Shown: positions 1 to 9,504 of the stretch, piece after piece
Layout: each line of letters starts with the position of its first letter
Numbering within the stretch: the first letter of the stretch is position 1
NCBI RefSeq assembly: GCF_044761985.1
Contig: NZ_JBIWDK010000006.1
Coordinates: forward strand, 1-64,000
DNA: 64,000 bases
Direction: 5' to 3'
DNA from: Peribacillus sp044761985
GTDB taxonomy: Bacteria; Bacillota; Bacilli; Bacillales; DSM-1321
Made by a program: the position numbers and the translations under genes
Notes under the pieces: generated by a model
Databases searched by the model: none
What the model was told of the DNA's origin: nothing
What the model saw: the letters and a program-made list of their open reading frames with translations, nothing else

Positions 1-5
1 CCTAA

Positions 6-42
6 AAAAGATGACCCCTGTTCAATACAGAGATCATCTTTT
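6..42 (-). terminator. Terminator after the FAD oxidoreductase gene
   Basis: Outer arms AAAAGATGA (6-14) and TCATCTTTT (34-42) pair, and an inner CTGT/ACAG helix (18-21/27-30) closes the hairpin. Read on the minus strand it ends in a run of six T. It lies about 100 bases past the minus-strand gene at 145-1260. Confidence 0.7.
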
Positions 43-144
43 AAAAATTGCTTAGGCTTTTTTAAAATGTCCTTTACACAGGGTACACTTTATAGATTAA
101 TGCCTTGGATCTTTTTGTTGTTCTACTTAAGTCGAAATGAAGAT

Positions 145-1260
145 TTACAGTATTGCACCCTTTACGTCATAGTTTTTTAAATCAATGTCTAATTCCCTGT
201 CAAGAGCAAGGTTCGCCAGTTGAGATCCAATATAAGGTCCCATTGTTAAACCAGAAGCACCAAGTCCATTGGCTACGATGATGCCATCCCAATCAGGAAG
301 GGGGCCAATAACCGGAAGGAAGCCTGGGGTAAAGGGACGGAAGCCGACCCTTGCTTCAGTAAATGTACTCTCGGCCAAACCTGGCGCAGTATGTAAAGCT
401 TTATCAAAAACCTCCTGCAAACCTCCTGCAGTCATTCGGTAATCGAATTCCTCCATATTTTCATGAGTGGCTCCCGCTACAATTTTATTTTCATTGAAAG
501 CTAATATGTATTGATCGCTAGGGGGCATAACAACAGGCCAGTTATTCGTGTTGCTATTTGGTAATGCTAGATGGATAATCTGTGCCTTTTGGAAGCTAAC
601 TTGAAAGTTTACTCCTAATGGTTCAAGTAAATGAGACGCCCATGCACCTGCACAGACAATTACTTTATCTGCAACCATGCTATTGCCTTCAACCGTTACA
701 CCGGTTACAGAATTACCTTCGAAGTTCAGTGAAGCATCGCCATGAATCAATGTCGCTCCATTTTTTTGTGCCGCACGCAATAAACTATCTCGTAACGCGC
801 GACCATCAACCCGTGCCGCACCACTTATATGAACCGCTGCATACTCATCCGAAAGTGGTGGGAAGAGAGCGCGTGTTTCTTCCACACTGAGCATAGTGAT
901 ATCACCAATTTCAGGAGCATCTTCCTTACGCTTTGTCGCTCTTTTTTGCATGCCCATCAGTTTTTCTTCATCAGTATGTAAGCTGATGGCCCCTACTTTA
1001 GCGTAGCCTGTCTCTGTTTCCCCATCATTTCCAAGCTCTTTAATTAAACTTGGATAAAAGCGGGCCCCGTTTTTAGCAAGATGATACCATGATTTGTTAC
1101 GTCTCTGCGATATCCAAGGACAAACAATACCTGCCGCAGCAGCGGTGGCTTGCCCATTATCTTGACGATCTATAATGACTACTTCAGCGCCTTTTTTTAC
1201 AAGCTGGTAGGCAGTGGATGCGCCTAAAATCCCTGCCCCTATTATAATGATTTTTTGCAT
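145..1260 (-). CDS. FAD-dependent amine/D-amino-acid oxidoreductase (DAO family)
   Basis: A 371-residue flavoenzyme of the DadA/glycine oxidase family, expected to oxidise an amino acid or amine with bound FAD in the cytosol or at the membrane face. The N-terminal dinucleotide fold has the glycine signature IIIGAGILGAS (residues 4-14) followed by an acidic strand end (VVIIDRQ). The C-terminal part carries a second family block, GFRPFTPGFLPVIGP, and a closing GANGLGASGLT-like loop (seen as VANGLGASGLTMGP) that contacts FAD. The length is normal for the family. The ATG follows a GGGATG ribosome site. It stands alone, with its own terminator at 6-42. The substrate cannot be read from the sequence; glycine oxidase (ThiO), sarcosine oxidase and D-amino-acid dehydrogenase are all possible. 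Confidence 0.85.
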   Translation of the reverse strand: MQKIIIIGAGILGASTAYQLVKKGAEVVIIDRQDNGQATAAAAGIVCPWISQRRNKSWYHLAKNGARFYPSLIKELGNDGETETGYAKVGAISLHTDEEKLMGMQKRATKRKEDAPEIGDITMLSVEETRALFPPLSDEYAAVHISGAARVDGRALRDSLLRAAQKNGATLIHGDASLNFEGNSVTGVTVEGNSMVADKVIVCAGAWASHLLEPLGVNFQVSFQKAQIIHLALPNSNTNNWPVVMPPSDQYILAFNENKIVAGATHENMEEFDYRMTAGGLQEVFDKALHTAPGLAESTFTEARVGFRPFTPGFLPVIGPLPDWDGIIVANGLGASGLTMGPYIGSQLANLALDRELDIDLKNYDVKGAIL

Positions 1261-1436
1261 ATAAACATCCCATTTCTTTCATTTGTGTAAACGTTCTTCT
1301 ATAACTATAGCGAAGACACTATCCGATTGCTACATCTTGAATGGTATTTGATTATTCACACAGTTATTTTATCTCTGTAAGTTATGCTATGATTAAGAGG
1401 AAAAGGCTTGAAAAGATATTAGGAGGACGAATACCG

Positions 1437-2030
1437 ATGTTAAGAAAACAAATGGAAACATACATATCGAAGACTTTGAATGGAGATACGATTGAGTTAT
1501 ATACAGAAGAAAAGGCATATGTAAAAAAGCATCAGTTACTCGCTGATGATATAACTATAGTAGAAATAGAAAACACTACCCGCTTTACTGATGCTTATAT
1601 CGAACTCAGTGATAAAGAAACCGAAGAATTGATTAAGGAAGAAACAGCTGCATTTCTAAAACAGCCTCTTGAATACTTAAAAACGAATAAAAATGAATTC
1701 CTTTACTTTGAATCATCTTGGTTTGATTTAATTGGAGTTGAGGCACTTTCTTTGGAAGTAGATGATGTATTCGGCACTTATAACGCCATGTTCGGGTTGA
1801 AATTCCAGAAAAAAATGGGAGACGCACTTAAAGCCTATTTCAATCAAGAACTTCAAGGAGATATTGGGACATTCAGCATGATATTTAACCAAGGTGACGG
1901 GCTATGGGACGTTAATTTTGCCTTGAATGCTGTACAAGGATTTAAGGAAGAGATGACGTTAGGTGAAGCGTTCCAACTAATTTACCATTTTCTTTTTAAC
2001 CTCAATGAAGCAATCGAAGAAGAACAATAA
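1437..2030 (+). CDS. Conserved-looking hypothetical cytosolic protein
   Basis: A 197-residue acidic soluble protein with no signal peptide or membrane segment. I do not recognise a functional domain. I chose the ATG at 1437 because an ideal AGGAGG site lies 10 bases upstream (1421-1426), whereas the in-frame start at 1341 has no ribosome site and would add an unlikely 32 residues. The protein is rich in Glu and aromatic residues and has a Gly-Asp-Gly loop (NQGDGLWDVNFAL). It is monocistronic and ends in a strong terminator at 2042-2068. Its function is unknown; I do not assign one from context because its neighbours are unrelated. Confidence 0.75.
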   Translation: MLRKQMETYISKTLNGDTIELYTEEKAYVKKHQLLADDITIVEIENTTRFTDAYIELSDKETEELIKEETAAFLKQPLEYLKTNKNEFLYFESSWFDLIGVEALSLEVDDVFGTYNAMFGLKFQKKMGDALKAYFNQELQGDIGTFSMIFNQGDGLWDVNFALNAVQGFKEEMTLGEAFQLIYHFLFNLNEAIEEEQ

Positions 2031-2041
2031 AATAGATGAAT

Positions 2042-2070
2042 GACCCCCATCATTGTTTGATGGGGGTCTT
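2042..2070 (+). terminator. Rho-independent terminator
   Basis: A perfect 11-bp stem GACCCCCATCA (2042-2052) / TGATGGGGGTC (2058-2068) with a 5-base loop stands 12 bases after the stop of the gene at 1437-2030. The T tract after it is short. Confidence 0.85.
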
Positions 2071-2216
2071 CATGTGCATCCTTTTATTTTTATTGTCATA
2101 ACCAAATTAAAGGAACTATTGAAAAAGTGCCGAATTAGTAAATAACATTGAATTCTTATTTAGTTCTCTTTTTATTTAATATAAAAAATCCAGAATTAGA
2201 AGGAGAGTAATTATAT

Positions 2217-3155
2217 TTGCTGAATGAATTGGGAGTTACACAAGTGACGATTCCATTGCCTTTTAGGTTAGATCACGTGCATTGTTTTTTAGCCGAAGGA
2301 GCGAATGGGTGGACAATTATCGATGCAGGATTAAACAACCAAACAGCACGTGATATATGGAAACCGATAATCGAAAAACATGAAATAGGGGATATTATCC
2401 TTACTCATTATCATCCCGACCACTTTGGGTATGCAGGTCATTTACAACGGTTAACGGGTGCTGATGTGTGGATGACGGAAGTGGATGAAAAAGCAGGCAC
2501 TACCTATTGGGAACCTGAAACACTCGATTTCCTGAAATCTAATTATGAATCATGCGGTATGGAAGAGGATTTAGCCCAAGCCTTATCTAGTGATGAAAGC
2601 AGCTTTATTCCAAAGGTAAAGCCCTATCCCACGGTTAACCATCATCTTGAGGAAGGAATGAAGATTTTATTTGGCAAGCTAGAGTATGAGGTGATTTTTA
2701 CACCAGGACATTCAGACGGGTTAATTACTTTATACAATAAGGAAAACAGCATTCTTTTTTCTACTGACCATATATTGCCGAGAATCTCTCCAAACATATC
2801 TTATTGGTTTCAAGGAATCAGCAATCCGTTGGAGGCTTTTTTTACTTCCTTAAAGAAAATTCAGAAGTTACATGTAGACTATGTGATTCCTTCACATGGA
2901 AAGCCCTTCAAAGACGCAAATAAAAGAATTACGGAATTATTAGATCACCACCAAGAACGGTTACATGTAGCCTATGAAAATATGAAAGAACCGACCACTA
3001 TACAAGCTGCTTGTAAGATTCTGTTCAAACACCTATCGACTCACGAATCTCGGTTTGCAATTGGGGAGACATTGGCTCACCTAGAGTATCTCCATTCCAA
3101 AGGAAAATGCCGAAAATATAAAAGAGATGGGATTTGGTATTACCAATCGATTTAA
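2217..3155 (+). CDS. MBL-fold metallo-hydrolase
   Basis: A 312-residue metallo-beta-lactamase-fold hydrolase with a C-terminal winged-helix-like extension. The metal-binding signature THYHPDHFG (about residues 63-71, the family HxHxDH motif) is complete, followed by the downstream ligands in TPGHSDG, STDHILP and PSHGKPF, so a dinuclear metal site should be intact. The last ~80 residues (ITELLDHHQERL onward) match the helical tail found in many Bacillus members. Translation should begin at TTG 2217, 9 bases after an AGGAGAG site. It is monocistronic, with a terminator at 3161-3179. The substrate is unknown; glyoxalase II-like, lactonase and RNase roles exist in this fold and the sequence does not choose between them. 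Confidence 0.85.
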   Translation: MLNELGVTQVTIPLPFRLDHVHCFLAEGANGWTIIDAGLNNQTARDIWKPIIEKHEIGDIILTHYHPDHFGYAGHLQRLTGADVWMTEVDEKAGTTYWEPETLDFLKSNYESCGMEEDLAQALSSDESSFIPKVKPYPTVNHHLEEGMKILFGKLEYEVIFTPGHSDGLITLYNKENSILFSTDHILPRISPNISYWFQGISNPLEAFFTSLKKIQKLHVDYVIPSHGKPFKDANKRITELLDHHQERLHVAYENMKEPTTIQAACKILFKHLSTHESRFAIGETLAHLEYLHSKGKCRKYKRDGIWYYQSI

Positions 3156-3160
3156 TGATT

Positions 3161-3185
3161 AAGCTCATTTTATGAGCTTTTTTAT
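3161..3185 (+). terminator. Rho-independent terminator
   Basis: AAGCTCAT (3161-3168) pairs with ATGAGCTT (3172-3179), followed by a T run. It closes the MBL-fold gene. Confidence 0.8.
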
Positions 3186-3332
3186 CGTTTTGACCCAATA
3201 TATTCAATATTAAAAAACTGCCAACATTGTTCTATCCCATTGTAATCTTACAATTGAAGTTGAGATTTACCATTATTCTTTTTTTGTTTCGAAGTTTATA
3301 CTAATAATCAAGTGAAAGGAAGAGGGTACTCC

Positions 3333-3605
3333 GTGGACAAAGTATTATTTTGGGATAAAGCAAAGAAAGAACATTTCGTTAAAGAGCTTACTAATCAAAT
3401 GAAAATTAAAAACCGGCTTTTAGGATTAATAATTTCGAATGTCGATAAAAAGACTAGTAGAGTGGAGAGCAATAATAAAGCTTTTAAATATGAACAACAA
3501 ATAATCATGTTACAAAAGATGGCGGATCTTTGCAGAGGAATCAGAGGAAGAGAGGATATTAAACAACTTAATCTGCTGATCGATACGTATAATTCTTTAA
3601 GTTAG
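3333..3605 (+). CDS. Small hypothetical protein
   Basis: A 90-residue basic protein, probably all helical, without membrane segment or signal peptide. The GTG at 3333 is preferred because it follows the purine-rich AGGAAGAGGG site by a normal distance; the GTG at 3312 lies before that site. Lys/Arg-rich helices and a short C-terminal RGIRGREDIKQLN segment are the only visible traits. I do not recognise a family. It has a separate promoter region upstream (3186-3332) and is followed by 170 bases of noncoding DNA before the MFS gene. Confidence 0.6.
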   Translation: MDKVLFWDKAKKEHFVKELTNQMKIKNRLLGLIISNVDKKTSRVESNNKAFKYEQQIIMLQKMADLCRGIRGREDIKQLNLLIDTYNSLS

Positions 3606-3777
3606 GAAAATAGGACAGCACTAAAGAGATGGAGATTATTCATACTCATTAAAAATATGAAATATGGCGTTATTTACATGACGGGGTATCGTAATATGAT
3701 GGAAAGTGTTATATAATTATATTATTCAGAAAATTTAAAGTTGATTCTCTGTCACTAATTAGTTGGGAGTTTTGAGA

Positions 3778-5013
3778 ATGAAGAACAGGCATTTGAATAC
3801 CGCAACAGGAGTTTATATGAATTATTTCTTGCTTGGTATGGTGAATATCATGCTGGCATCGAATATGTCTTATTTATCGGAGCAATGGGATACGGATAGT
3901 GCTGGTATTAGTTATATTATTGCTGCTATCGGAGTAGGGAAATTGCTTACATATGCCTATACTGGTTATTTATCAGATAAAATCGGGCGGAAACCGCTAG
4001 TCTATGCCTCTGCATTCGGTATGGGCATTTTTCTAATCGGGATTCCCCTGTCCCCGAGTTATCAATTGGCTTTTGTTTTTGCAATACTCGCAGGTGTTGC
4101 CAATTCATCGATGGATGCCGGTTCATATCCGGGTCTGATCGAGATTTTTCCTAATTCAGCTGGCTCTGCTAGTGTTTTAGTTAAAGCCTTTATGTCTGCA
4201 GGAGCATTCCTTCTTCCTTTCATGATTCTATTTATCTCAGATCATGATATGTTTTACGGATACGCCTTCTTTATACCTGCTGCTATTTATTTAATCAATA
4301 TGCTATTTTTATTTACTGTATCTTTCCCGAGTAACCCAAAAGGAAAAGCTAGCATGCCCGAGAATACTACAAAGAAGAGCAAGTTCAAAGGGAAACCGGT
4401 GTTGAGGAAAGAGGGATTTGCCCTTATTTTAATTGGGTTTACATCGACTGGCTTGTTCACCGTTTCCCAAATATGGCTTCCATCATATGGACAGGAAGCG
4501 GTAGGCATGAGTATAGCCAATTCAATAAAACTATTAAGTTATTATAGTTTGGGTGCTCTCATTTCCGTTTTGGTTCTATCTGTATTGCTAAAGAAATTTT
4601 TACAACCAATTACCGTCATCATGGTTTATCCGATTATTACCTTTATTTCTATTTTGACGATCCTTTTAGTTAAGATACCTATCATCGTGTCCATTACAGC
4701 CTTTTTTATTGGCCTTTCTACTGCAGGCGTTTTCCAATTAGCCATTACAATTATGACTGAATTCTTTTGGGAGAAAAAAGGGACCGTTACAGGATTTGTT
4801 GCAACCGCAGCTGGATTGGCATCAATTGTCATGCCGCTTATCACAGGGATGATGTCGAAAAGTGGGAATATATCTATCATATTCATTTTCGATGCTTTTC
4901 TCTCAATAATAGGTTTTATTTCTGCGGTGTATGTCTATTATCGCCATGGTCAGTTGGTAGACAAGAACAAGAAACCTGAAGAGGAAAAAGTGGATTTTCG
5001 TTTAAATGCCTAA
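3778..5013 (+). CDS. MFS transporter
   Basis: A 411-residue integral membrane protein of the major facilitator superfamily with about 12 hydrophobic helices. The loop between helices 2 and 3 carries the hallmark GYLSDKIGRKP (family GxxxDxxGRR/K), and a charged linker (residues about 190-215) separates the two six-helix halves. The ATG at 3778 is chosen because GGGAG at 3765-3769 sits 8 bases before it; the TTG at 3763 would overlap that site. It is monocistronic, between its own 170-base leader and a terminator at 5032-5062. The substrate is not readable; it resembles sugar/organic-anion MFS carriers more than drug pumps, but that is only an impression. Confidence 0.85.
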   Translation: MKNRHLNTATGVYMNYFLLGMVNIMLASNMSYLSEQWDTDSAGISYIIAAIGVGKLLTYAYTGYLSDKIGRKPLVYASAFGMGIFLIGIPLSPSYQLAFVFAILAGVANSSMDAGSYPGLIEIFPNSAGSASVLVKAFMSAGAFLLPFMILFISDHDMFYGYAFFIPAAIYLINMLFLFTVSFPSNPKGKASMPENTTKKSKFKGKPVLRKEGFALILIGFTSTGLFTVSQIWLPSYGQEAVGMSIANSIKLLSYYSLGALISVLVLSVLLKKFLQPITVIMVYPIITFISILTILLVKIPIIVSITAFFIGLSTAGVFQLAITIMTEFFWEKKGTVTGFVATAAGLASIVMPLITGMMSKSGNISIIFIFDAFLSIIGFISAVYVYYRHGQLVDKNKKPEEEKVDFRLNA

Positions 5014-5027
5014 TTCTTGATATATAT

Positions 5028-5062
5028 ATGAAAAGGGTCTCTCGTCGGGAGGCCCTTTTCTT
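5028..5062. terminator. Bidirectional terminator between convergent genes
   Basis: AAAAGGG...CCCTTTT arms with an imperfect TCTC/GGAGG extension form a hairpin between the convergent MFS and YerD-like genes. A-rich and T-rich flanks allow use in either direction. Confidence 0.7.
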
Positions 5063-5090
5063 TTATGAAAATAAAGTGTAGGAGTAGACG

Positions 5091-6695
5091 TTATTGTGTG
5101 GCTATTTTTTCTTTTACTTCGTGCATGATATTTTCCAATGAAGTTACGATGCCTTTTTCATCTTTATAGCTAATATGCTTTGGTTGAAAATCGACAGGTG
5201 AATCTAAACCAGCAGCAGCCGATATACGAAAAAGACCTTTTCGTAAAGTGACAAGAAAGTTAACGACCCGGTACTTCTTTTCGTCAATGACCAGTGCCTT
5301 TTGCAAGTCTGGGTCAGTTGTCGCTACTCCGACTGGACATGCGTTGGATTGACATTTCATTGTCTGTATACAACCAATCGCTATCATGAATCCCCGGGCA
5401 ATATTGACCAAATCAGCTCCCATGGCTAAAGCAATTGCTATCCGATCCGGGGTGAATAATTTTCCTGAGGCAATGATTTTAACCTGATTCCTTACTCCAT
5501 ATTTCTCAAGGGTTGATACAAGAATGGGTAACGCCGATTTAATAGGCAATCCTACGCTATCAATCAATTCCTGATATGAAGCTCCCGTACCGCCTTCCCC
5601 ACCATCCAATGAAATGAAATCAGGCCCTTTTCCAGTATCTTTCATATATTTAGCCAATTCCTCGACACTATCATTTCCCCCGATGACCATCTTGATTCCT
5701 ACTGGTATCCCTGTATGATTCCTGATTTTTTCAATGAATTCACATAAAGTACCTACATCACTAAATTGATGAAAACGATTCGGGCTATCTATCGATTTAT
5801 AAGGCTCAACTTTTCGTATTTCGGCAATTTCAGGATTTACCTTTTCTGCATCGATATGTCCTCCGCGAGTTTTAGCTCCTTGAGCTAATTTTATTTCAAA
5901 TGCCTTGATTTGTGGAATTTCGCTTTTCCTTTTCAGTTCATCCCAATCCATCTCACCAAACTTATCCCGTACGCCAAACATTGCGGGGCCGATTTGCATG
6001 ATGATATCCACTCCACCTTCTAAATGATAAGGAGACAAACCACCTTCACCCGTGTTCATCCAAGTACCTTTAGCCATGCCTAACCCTTCAGACAAAGCTG
6101 TAATAGCATTCTTACCCAGAGATCCATAGCTCATCGCAGACATTCCGATAAGACCTTTTAATTTAAATGGGTATTTTACGTTTGGGCCTATAACTACCGT
6201 ATCATTGTCGTGCAATAAAAAGGCAAGTGATTCTTCATCTTCCCATTTTTCCTCTCTTTGCGAAAAGAGAGGATCTTTTAGGAGGATATACCTTTTGGTT
6301 TTCACTTTTGTTTCCCTATCGTATTTCTCTTCTTCGGCTAGTTTTGGGAACATACTATTTCGAACAAAAAGACCTTCCTCATCAAAATCACGTTTTGAAC
6401 CAAACCCTACCACATCTCTTAAATATTTAGAACCTTTAACCATATGCTCGTATTCATCACGGGAAAAAGGTTTCCCTTCATTATCACTGTTAAACCAATA
6501 TTGCCGCATTTCTGGTCCGATTTTTTCCAAGAAATAGCGAACCCTTCCGAGTACGGGATAGTTTCTAAGTATTGCATGATGCTTCTGGTTTCGGTCAAAG
6601 AAAATCATGTAAATCAACATCAGGACAGCCATAATTATAATGATAAAGACAAGAGCGAATCCCAAGATAATCAAAAGATTGGCTATGACATCCAT
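5091..6695 (-). CDS. yerD: FMN-binding glutamate-synthase-domain protein (YerD-like)
   Basis: A 534-residue protein with one N-terminal membrane helix (residues about 5-33) followed by the FMN/3Fe-4S domain of glutamate synthase (GltB central domain). Visible family blocks are MSYGSLGKNAITALSEG, NTGEGGLSPYH, KIAQGAK-type KLAQGAKTRGGH, SLDGGEGGTGASY and the cysteine cluster CIQTMKCQSNACPVGVAT, which should hold an iron-sulfur centre. There is no glutaminase domain, so this is not a complete glutamate synthase. B. subtilis YerD has this same stand-alone design. An AGGAGGGG site lies 4 bases before the ATG. The physiological reaction is not established; a membrane-anchored flavin/Fe-S oxidoreductase is the cautious reading. 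Confidence 0.88.
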   Translation of the reverse strand: MDVIANLLIILGFALVFIIIIMAVLMLIYMIFFDRNQKHHAILRNYPVLGRVRYFLEKIGPEMRQYWFNSDNEGKPFSRDEYEHMVKGSKYLRDVVGFGSKRDFDEEGLFVRNSMFPKLAEEEKYDRETKVKTKRYILLKDPLFSQREEKWEDEESLAFLLHDNDTVVIGPNVKYPFKLKGLIGMSAMSYGSLGKNAITALSEGLGMAKGTWMNTGEGGLSPYHLEGGVDIIMQIGPAMFGVRDKFGEMDWDELKRKSEIPQIKAFEIKLAQGAKTRGGHIDAEKVNPEIAEIRKVEPYKSIDSPNRFHQFSDVGTLCEFIEKIRNHTGIPVGIKMVIGGNDSVEELAKYMKDTGKGPDFISLDGGEGGTGASYQELIDSVGLPIKSALPILVSTLEKYGVRNQVKIIASGKLFTPDRIAIALAMGADLVNIARGFMIAIGCIQTMKCQSNACPVGVATTDPDLQKALVIDEKKYRVVNFLVTLRKGLFRISAAAGLDSPVDFQPKHISYKDEKGIVTSLENIMHEVKEKIATQ

Positions 6696-6898
6696 TTTAC
6701 CCCTCCTATATGCAGAACTATATCGTTTAATCTACGCGGTCCTTCCTGCATTTATACAATTATCCAATGGGGGCACATGCGCTTCATTTTTTCCTCATGG
6801 TCCCCGTTTACTGCGTGATTCAATAGAAGAAGGAATAATCCGTCTATTAAGTTTATAATTAACTGTATATATAAACCGCTTAGGAAGGAGATGGAATT

Positions 6899-8038
6899 AT
6901 GAAAATCGTTCTTGCACCAGATTCCTTTAAAGGAAGTTTGACGGCCCCTGAGGTGGCACAGGCAATGGAGCGTGGCGTTAAAAGGGTTTTGCCTTACGCA
7001 GAAACAGTAGTAGTCCCCATGGCTGATGGCGGTGAGGGAACGATGGAAAGTCTAATAGCTGCGACACATGGTCAAAGAGTTGACGTACTAGTAAATGGAC
7101 CACTATTAAACAAAGTACAAGCTGCCTATGGGGTTTTAGGAGATGAAGAAACCTGTGTAGTCGAAATGGCTTCTGCATCCGGTATATGTCTAGTTGAACC
7201 CAATAAGCTGAATCCTTTAATTGCGACGACTTATGGAACGGGTGAGCTTATTCATCAAGCGCTAAATGACGGGTATCGAAAATTCATATTAGCCATCGGT
7301 GGTAGCGCCACAAATGATGCTGGTGTCGGTATGCTCCAAGCGTTAGGGCTGAAGGTTTTAGATAAAGAAGGGGTAGAAATCGGATATGGAGGAGCGGAAC
7401 TATCACGCATTACAGCGATTGAGATGCATGATTTCGAGCCAAGAATAGCTGAATGTGAATTCATCATTGCTACAGATGTCCAAAATCCGTTGATTGGAGC
7501 CGATGGGGCAACTAAAGTATTCGGTCCGCAAAAAGGGGCAACCCCAGACATGGTTGAAATGTTGGAAGAGGCTTTATCGACCTGGGCGGATCTGGTGGAA
7601 ATCAAGACAGGTGTCCAATTACACCATAAAGCAGGGGCTGGTGCAGCGGGTGGGATTGGTGGTGCCTTTCAAGCTTTCTTTCCTTCTAAAACGAGAAGAG
7701 GCGTCGATATCGTCATGGAATATTCAAGTCTTATAGAAAAGTTATCGGGAGCACAATGTGTTTTTACTGGAGAGGGACAAATCGATGTTCAAACGACATC
7801 AGGGAAGACGCCAATGGGAGTGGCTGAAGAAGCGAAGAAACTAAGAATCCCTGTATTTGCCCTAGCAGGCTCAATAGGCAAAGGGGTTGATGCTTTATAT
7901 CAACATGGATTTACAAGTGTGCATAGCCTTGTCAACGAACCTATGTCACTACATGAAGCCATGGAACGTGGAGCTGAACTGTTAGAGATGCTGACTGAAC
8001 AAGTTCTGCGTACCTTTATTGCTTCTTCTGGACAGTAA
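6899..8038 (+). CDS. glxK: Glycerate kinase
   Basis: A 379-residue glycerate kinase (GarK/GlxK family), phosphorylating D-glycerate with ATP in the cytosol. The start MKIVLAPDSFKGSLTAPEVA is the family signature, followed by MADGGEGT (residues about 42-49), IGGSATNDAGVGMLQALG and TGEGQIDVQTTSGKTPMGVA, all highly characteristic. The length is normal and the frame intact. AGGAAGGAG precedes the ATG by 8 bases. It is divergent from the YerD-like gene across a 203-base promoter region and closed by a terminator at 8082-8105. A glyoxylate/glycerate or sugar-acid route would supply the substrate; the GlcD oxidase at 20.5 kb is not linked to it here. Confidence 0.95.
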   Translation: MKIVLAPDSFKGSLTAPEVAQAMERGVKRVLPYAETVVVPMADGGEGTMESLIAATHGQRVDVLVNGPLLNKVQAAYGVLGDEETCVVEMASASGICLVEPNKLNPLIATTYGTGELIHQALNDGYRKFILAIGGSATNDAGVGMLQALGLKVLDKEGVEIGYGGAELSRITAIEMHDFEPRIAECEFIIATDVQNPLIGADGATKVFGPQKGATPDMVEMLEEALSTWADLVEIKTGVQLHHKAGAGAAGGIGGAFQAFFPSKTRRGVDIVMEYSSLIEKLSGAQCVFTGEGQIDVQTTSGKTPMGVAEEAKKLRIPVFALAGSIGKGVDALYQHGFTSVHSLVNEPMSLHEAMERGAELLEMLTEQVLRTFIASSGQ

Positions 8039-8081
8039 TTATTGACATGAGGGATTGAGAAAATAATAGTGGAAATTCCTT

Positions 8082-8110
8082 AAACACAGTGTACTTGCTG
8101 TGTTTTTTAT
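8082..8110 (+). terminator. Rho-independent terminator
   Basis: AAACACAG (8082-8089) pairs with CTGTGTTT (8098-8105) around an 8-base loop and runs into TTTTTT. It ends the glycerate kinase transcript. Confidence 0.8.
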
Positions 8111-8292
8111 CGTATGCCAGATAAGAACATATCCTTATAGAACATTCCTTTTCACATCCGGTGGGTCTAAAAAGTTCCTGAATCCTCGATGGGATGATTG
8201 TACATACTTAGTTGCATACGAATGTATTTGGTTTGGAAGCACATTCTATACATAACTCGTTAAGAACACATGATGAATGAAGAGGTGAGTTG

Positions 8293-9504
8293 ATGGAAGA
8301 ACCAATTGTAACGGTTAGGAATGTATCAAAGATCTTCGGTAAGTCTCCAAAAGCAGCCATCGATTTATTGGAGAAAGGGAAATCCAAAAAGGAAATTTTA
8401 AAAGAAACTGGTCAAACAGTTGGTGTCAATAAAGTGAACTTCGAAATCTATCCGGGTGAAATCTTCGTGATCATGGGGCTATCTGGAAGCGGGAAGTCCA
8501 CCTTAATTCGAATGTTCAATCGTTTAATTTCACCTACTAGGGGAGAAATCCTCATCAATAATGAAGACATTGTTAAAATGAATGCTTCTCGTTTAAGGGA
8601 AGTTAGACGAAAAAAAATTAGTATGGTGTTTCAAAACTTTGCTTTATTCCCTCATAAAACGATCTTGGAAAACACCGAGTTTGGATTAGAAATACAAAAA
8701 GTGCCGGTAGAAGAACGAGAAAAAAGGGCGATGCAATCCCTAGAGGTTGTGGGACTAAAAGGGTATGAAAATCAGGTACCCTCCCAATTGAGCGGTGGGA
8801 TGCAGCAACGTGTCGGCTTAGCCCGGGCACTTGCTAGCCATACTGATATCATCTTAATGGATGAAGCATTCAGTGCGCTTGACCCGCTAATTCGAAAAGA
8901 TATGCAAGATGAATTACTTGAGATACAAGACCAATTTAAGAAAACCATCATTTTCATCACACATGATTTGGATGAAGCTTTACGGATTGGTGATAGAATC
9001 GCATTGATGAAGGATGGAAGCGTCATCCAGCTCGGGACACCTGAACAGATCATGATGAACCCTGCAAATGAATACGTTGAGAAATTTGTTGAAGATGTAG
9101 ATTTATCGAAGGTATTAACCGCTTCCCATGTTATGAAAAGAGCAGAGAAAATCAGTGTGGACCGTGGTCCAAGGGTTGCACTGGAAATTATGCGGAAGCA
9201 AGGATATTCAAGTATCTTTGTAGTAGATCGAAGGCTAAGGTTATTGGGCGCCATTACAGCTGAGCAGGCCCTTAAAGCTATAGACAGCCATCAACCTATA
9301 TCAGAGGTCATGACAACTGATATACCGCTAGCTAAGGAAGACCAATTACTCATTGAAATACTAGATGTGATGTCCACTTCAACACTTCCGATATCTGTAG
9401 TCGATGAAGAGAAAAGATTGAAAGGAGTCATTATCCGTGGAGCCGTCATTGGTGCTTTGGCTGGTAATAAAGATTCCTTGAACGAGATGGAAGTGAATAC
9501 ATGA
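8293..9504 (+). CDS. opuAA: Glycine betaine/proline ABC transporter, ATP-binding subunit
   Basis: A 403-residue ATPase of the OpuA/ProU compatible-solute importer. Walker A GLSGSGKST (about residues 62-70), Q-loop QNFALFPH, signature LSGGMQQR, Walker B IILMDEAFSALDP and switch His in ITHDLDEA are all present. The C-terminal ~110 residues form tandem CBS domains (SHVMKRAEKIS..., VMTTDIPLAKEDQ...), the ionic-strength sensing module of this family. ATG 8293 is preferred over the adjoining TTG 8290 because AGGTGAG lies at the right distance. The stop overlaps the next start as ATGA, so the two are translationally coupled. Import of glycine betaine or proline under osmotic stress is the known family role. 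Confidence 0.95.
   Translation: MEEPIVTVRNVSKIFGKSPKAAIDLLEKGKSKKEILKETGQTVGVNKVNFEIYPGEIFVIMGLSGSGKSTLIRMFNRLISPTRGEILINNEDIVKMNASRLREVRRKKISMVFQNFALFPHKTILENTEFGLEIQKVPVEEREKRAMQSLEVVGLKGYENQVPSQLSGGMQQRVGLARALASHTDIILMDEAFSALDPLIRKDMQDELLEIQDQFKKTIIFITHDLDEALRIGDRIALMKDGSVIQLGTPEQIMMNPANEYVEKFVEDVDLSKVLTASHVMKRAEKISVDRGPRVALEIMRKQGYSSIFVVDRRLRLLGAITAEQALKAIDSHQPISEVMTTDIPLAKEDQLLIEILDVMSTSTLPISVVDEEKRLKGVIIRGAVIGALAGNKDSLNEMEVNT

Noticed and set aside
618..890. 90-codon plus-strand frame
   Set aside because: It lies wholly inside the well-supported FAD oxidoreductase on the other strand, lacks a ribosome site and has no protein-family character.
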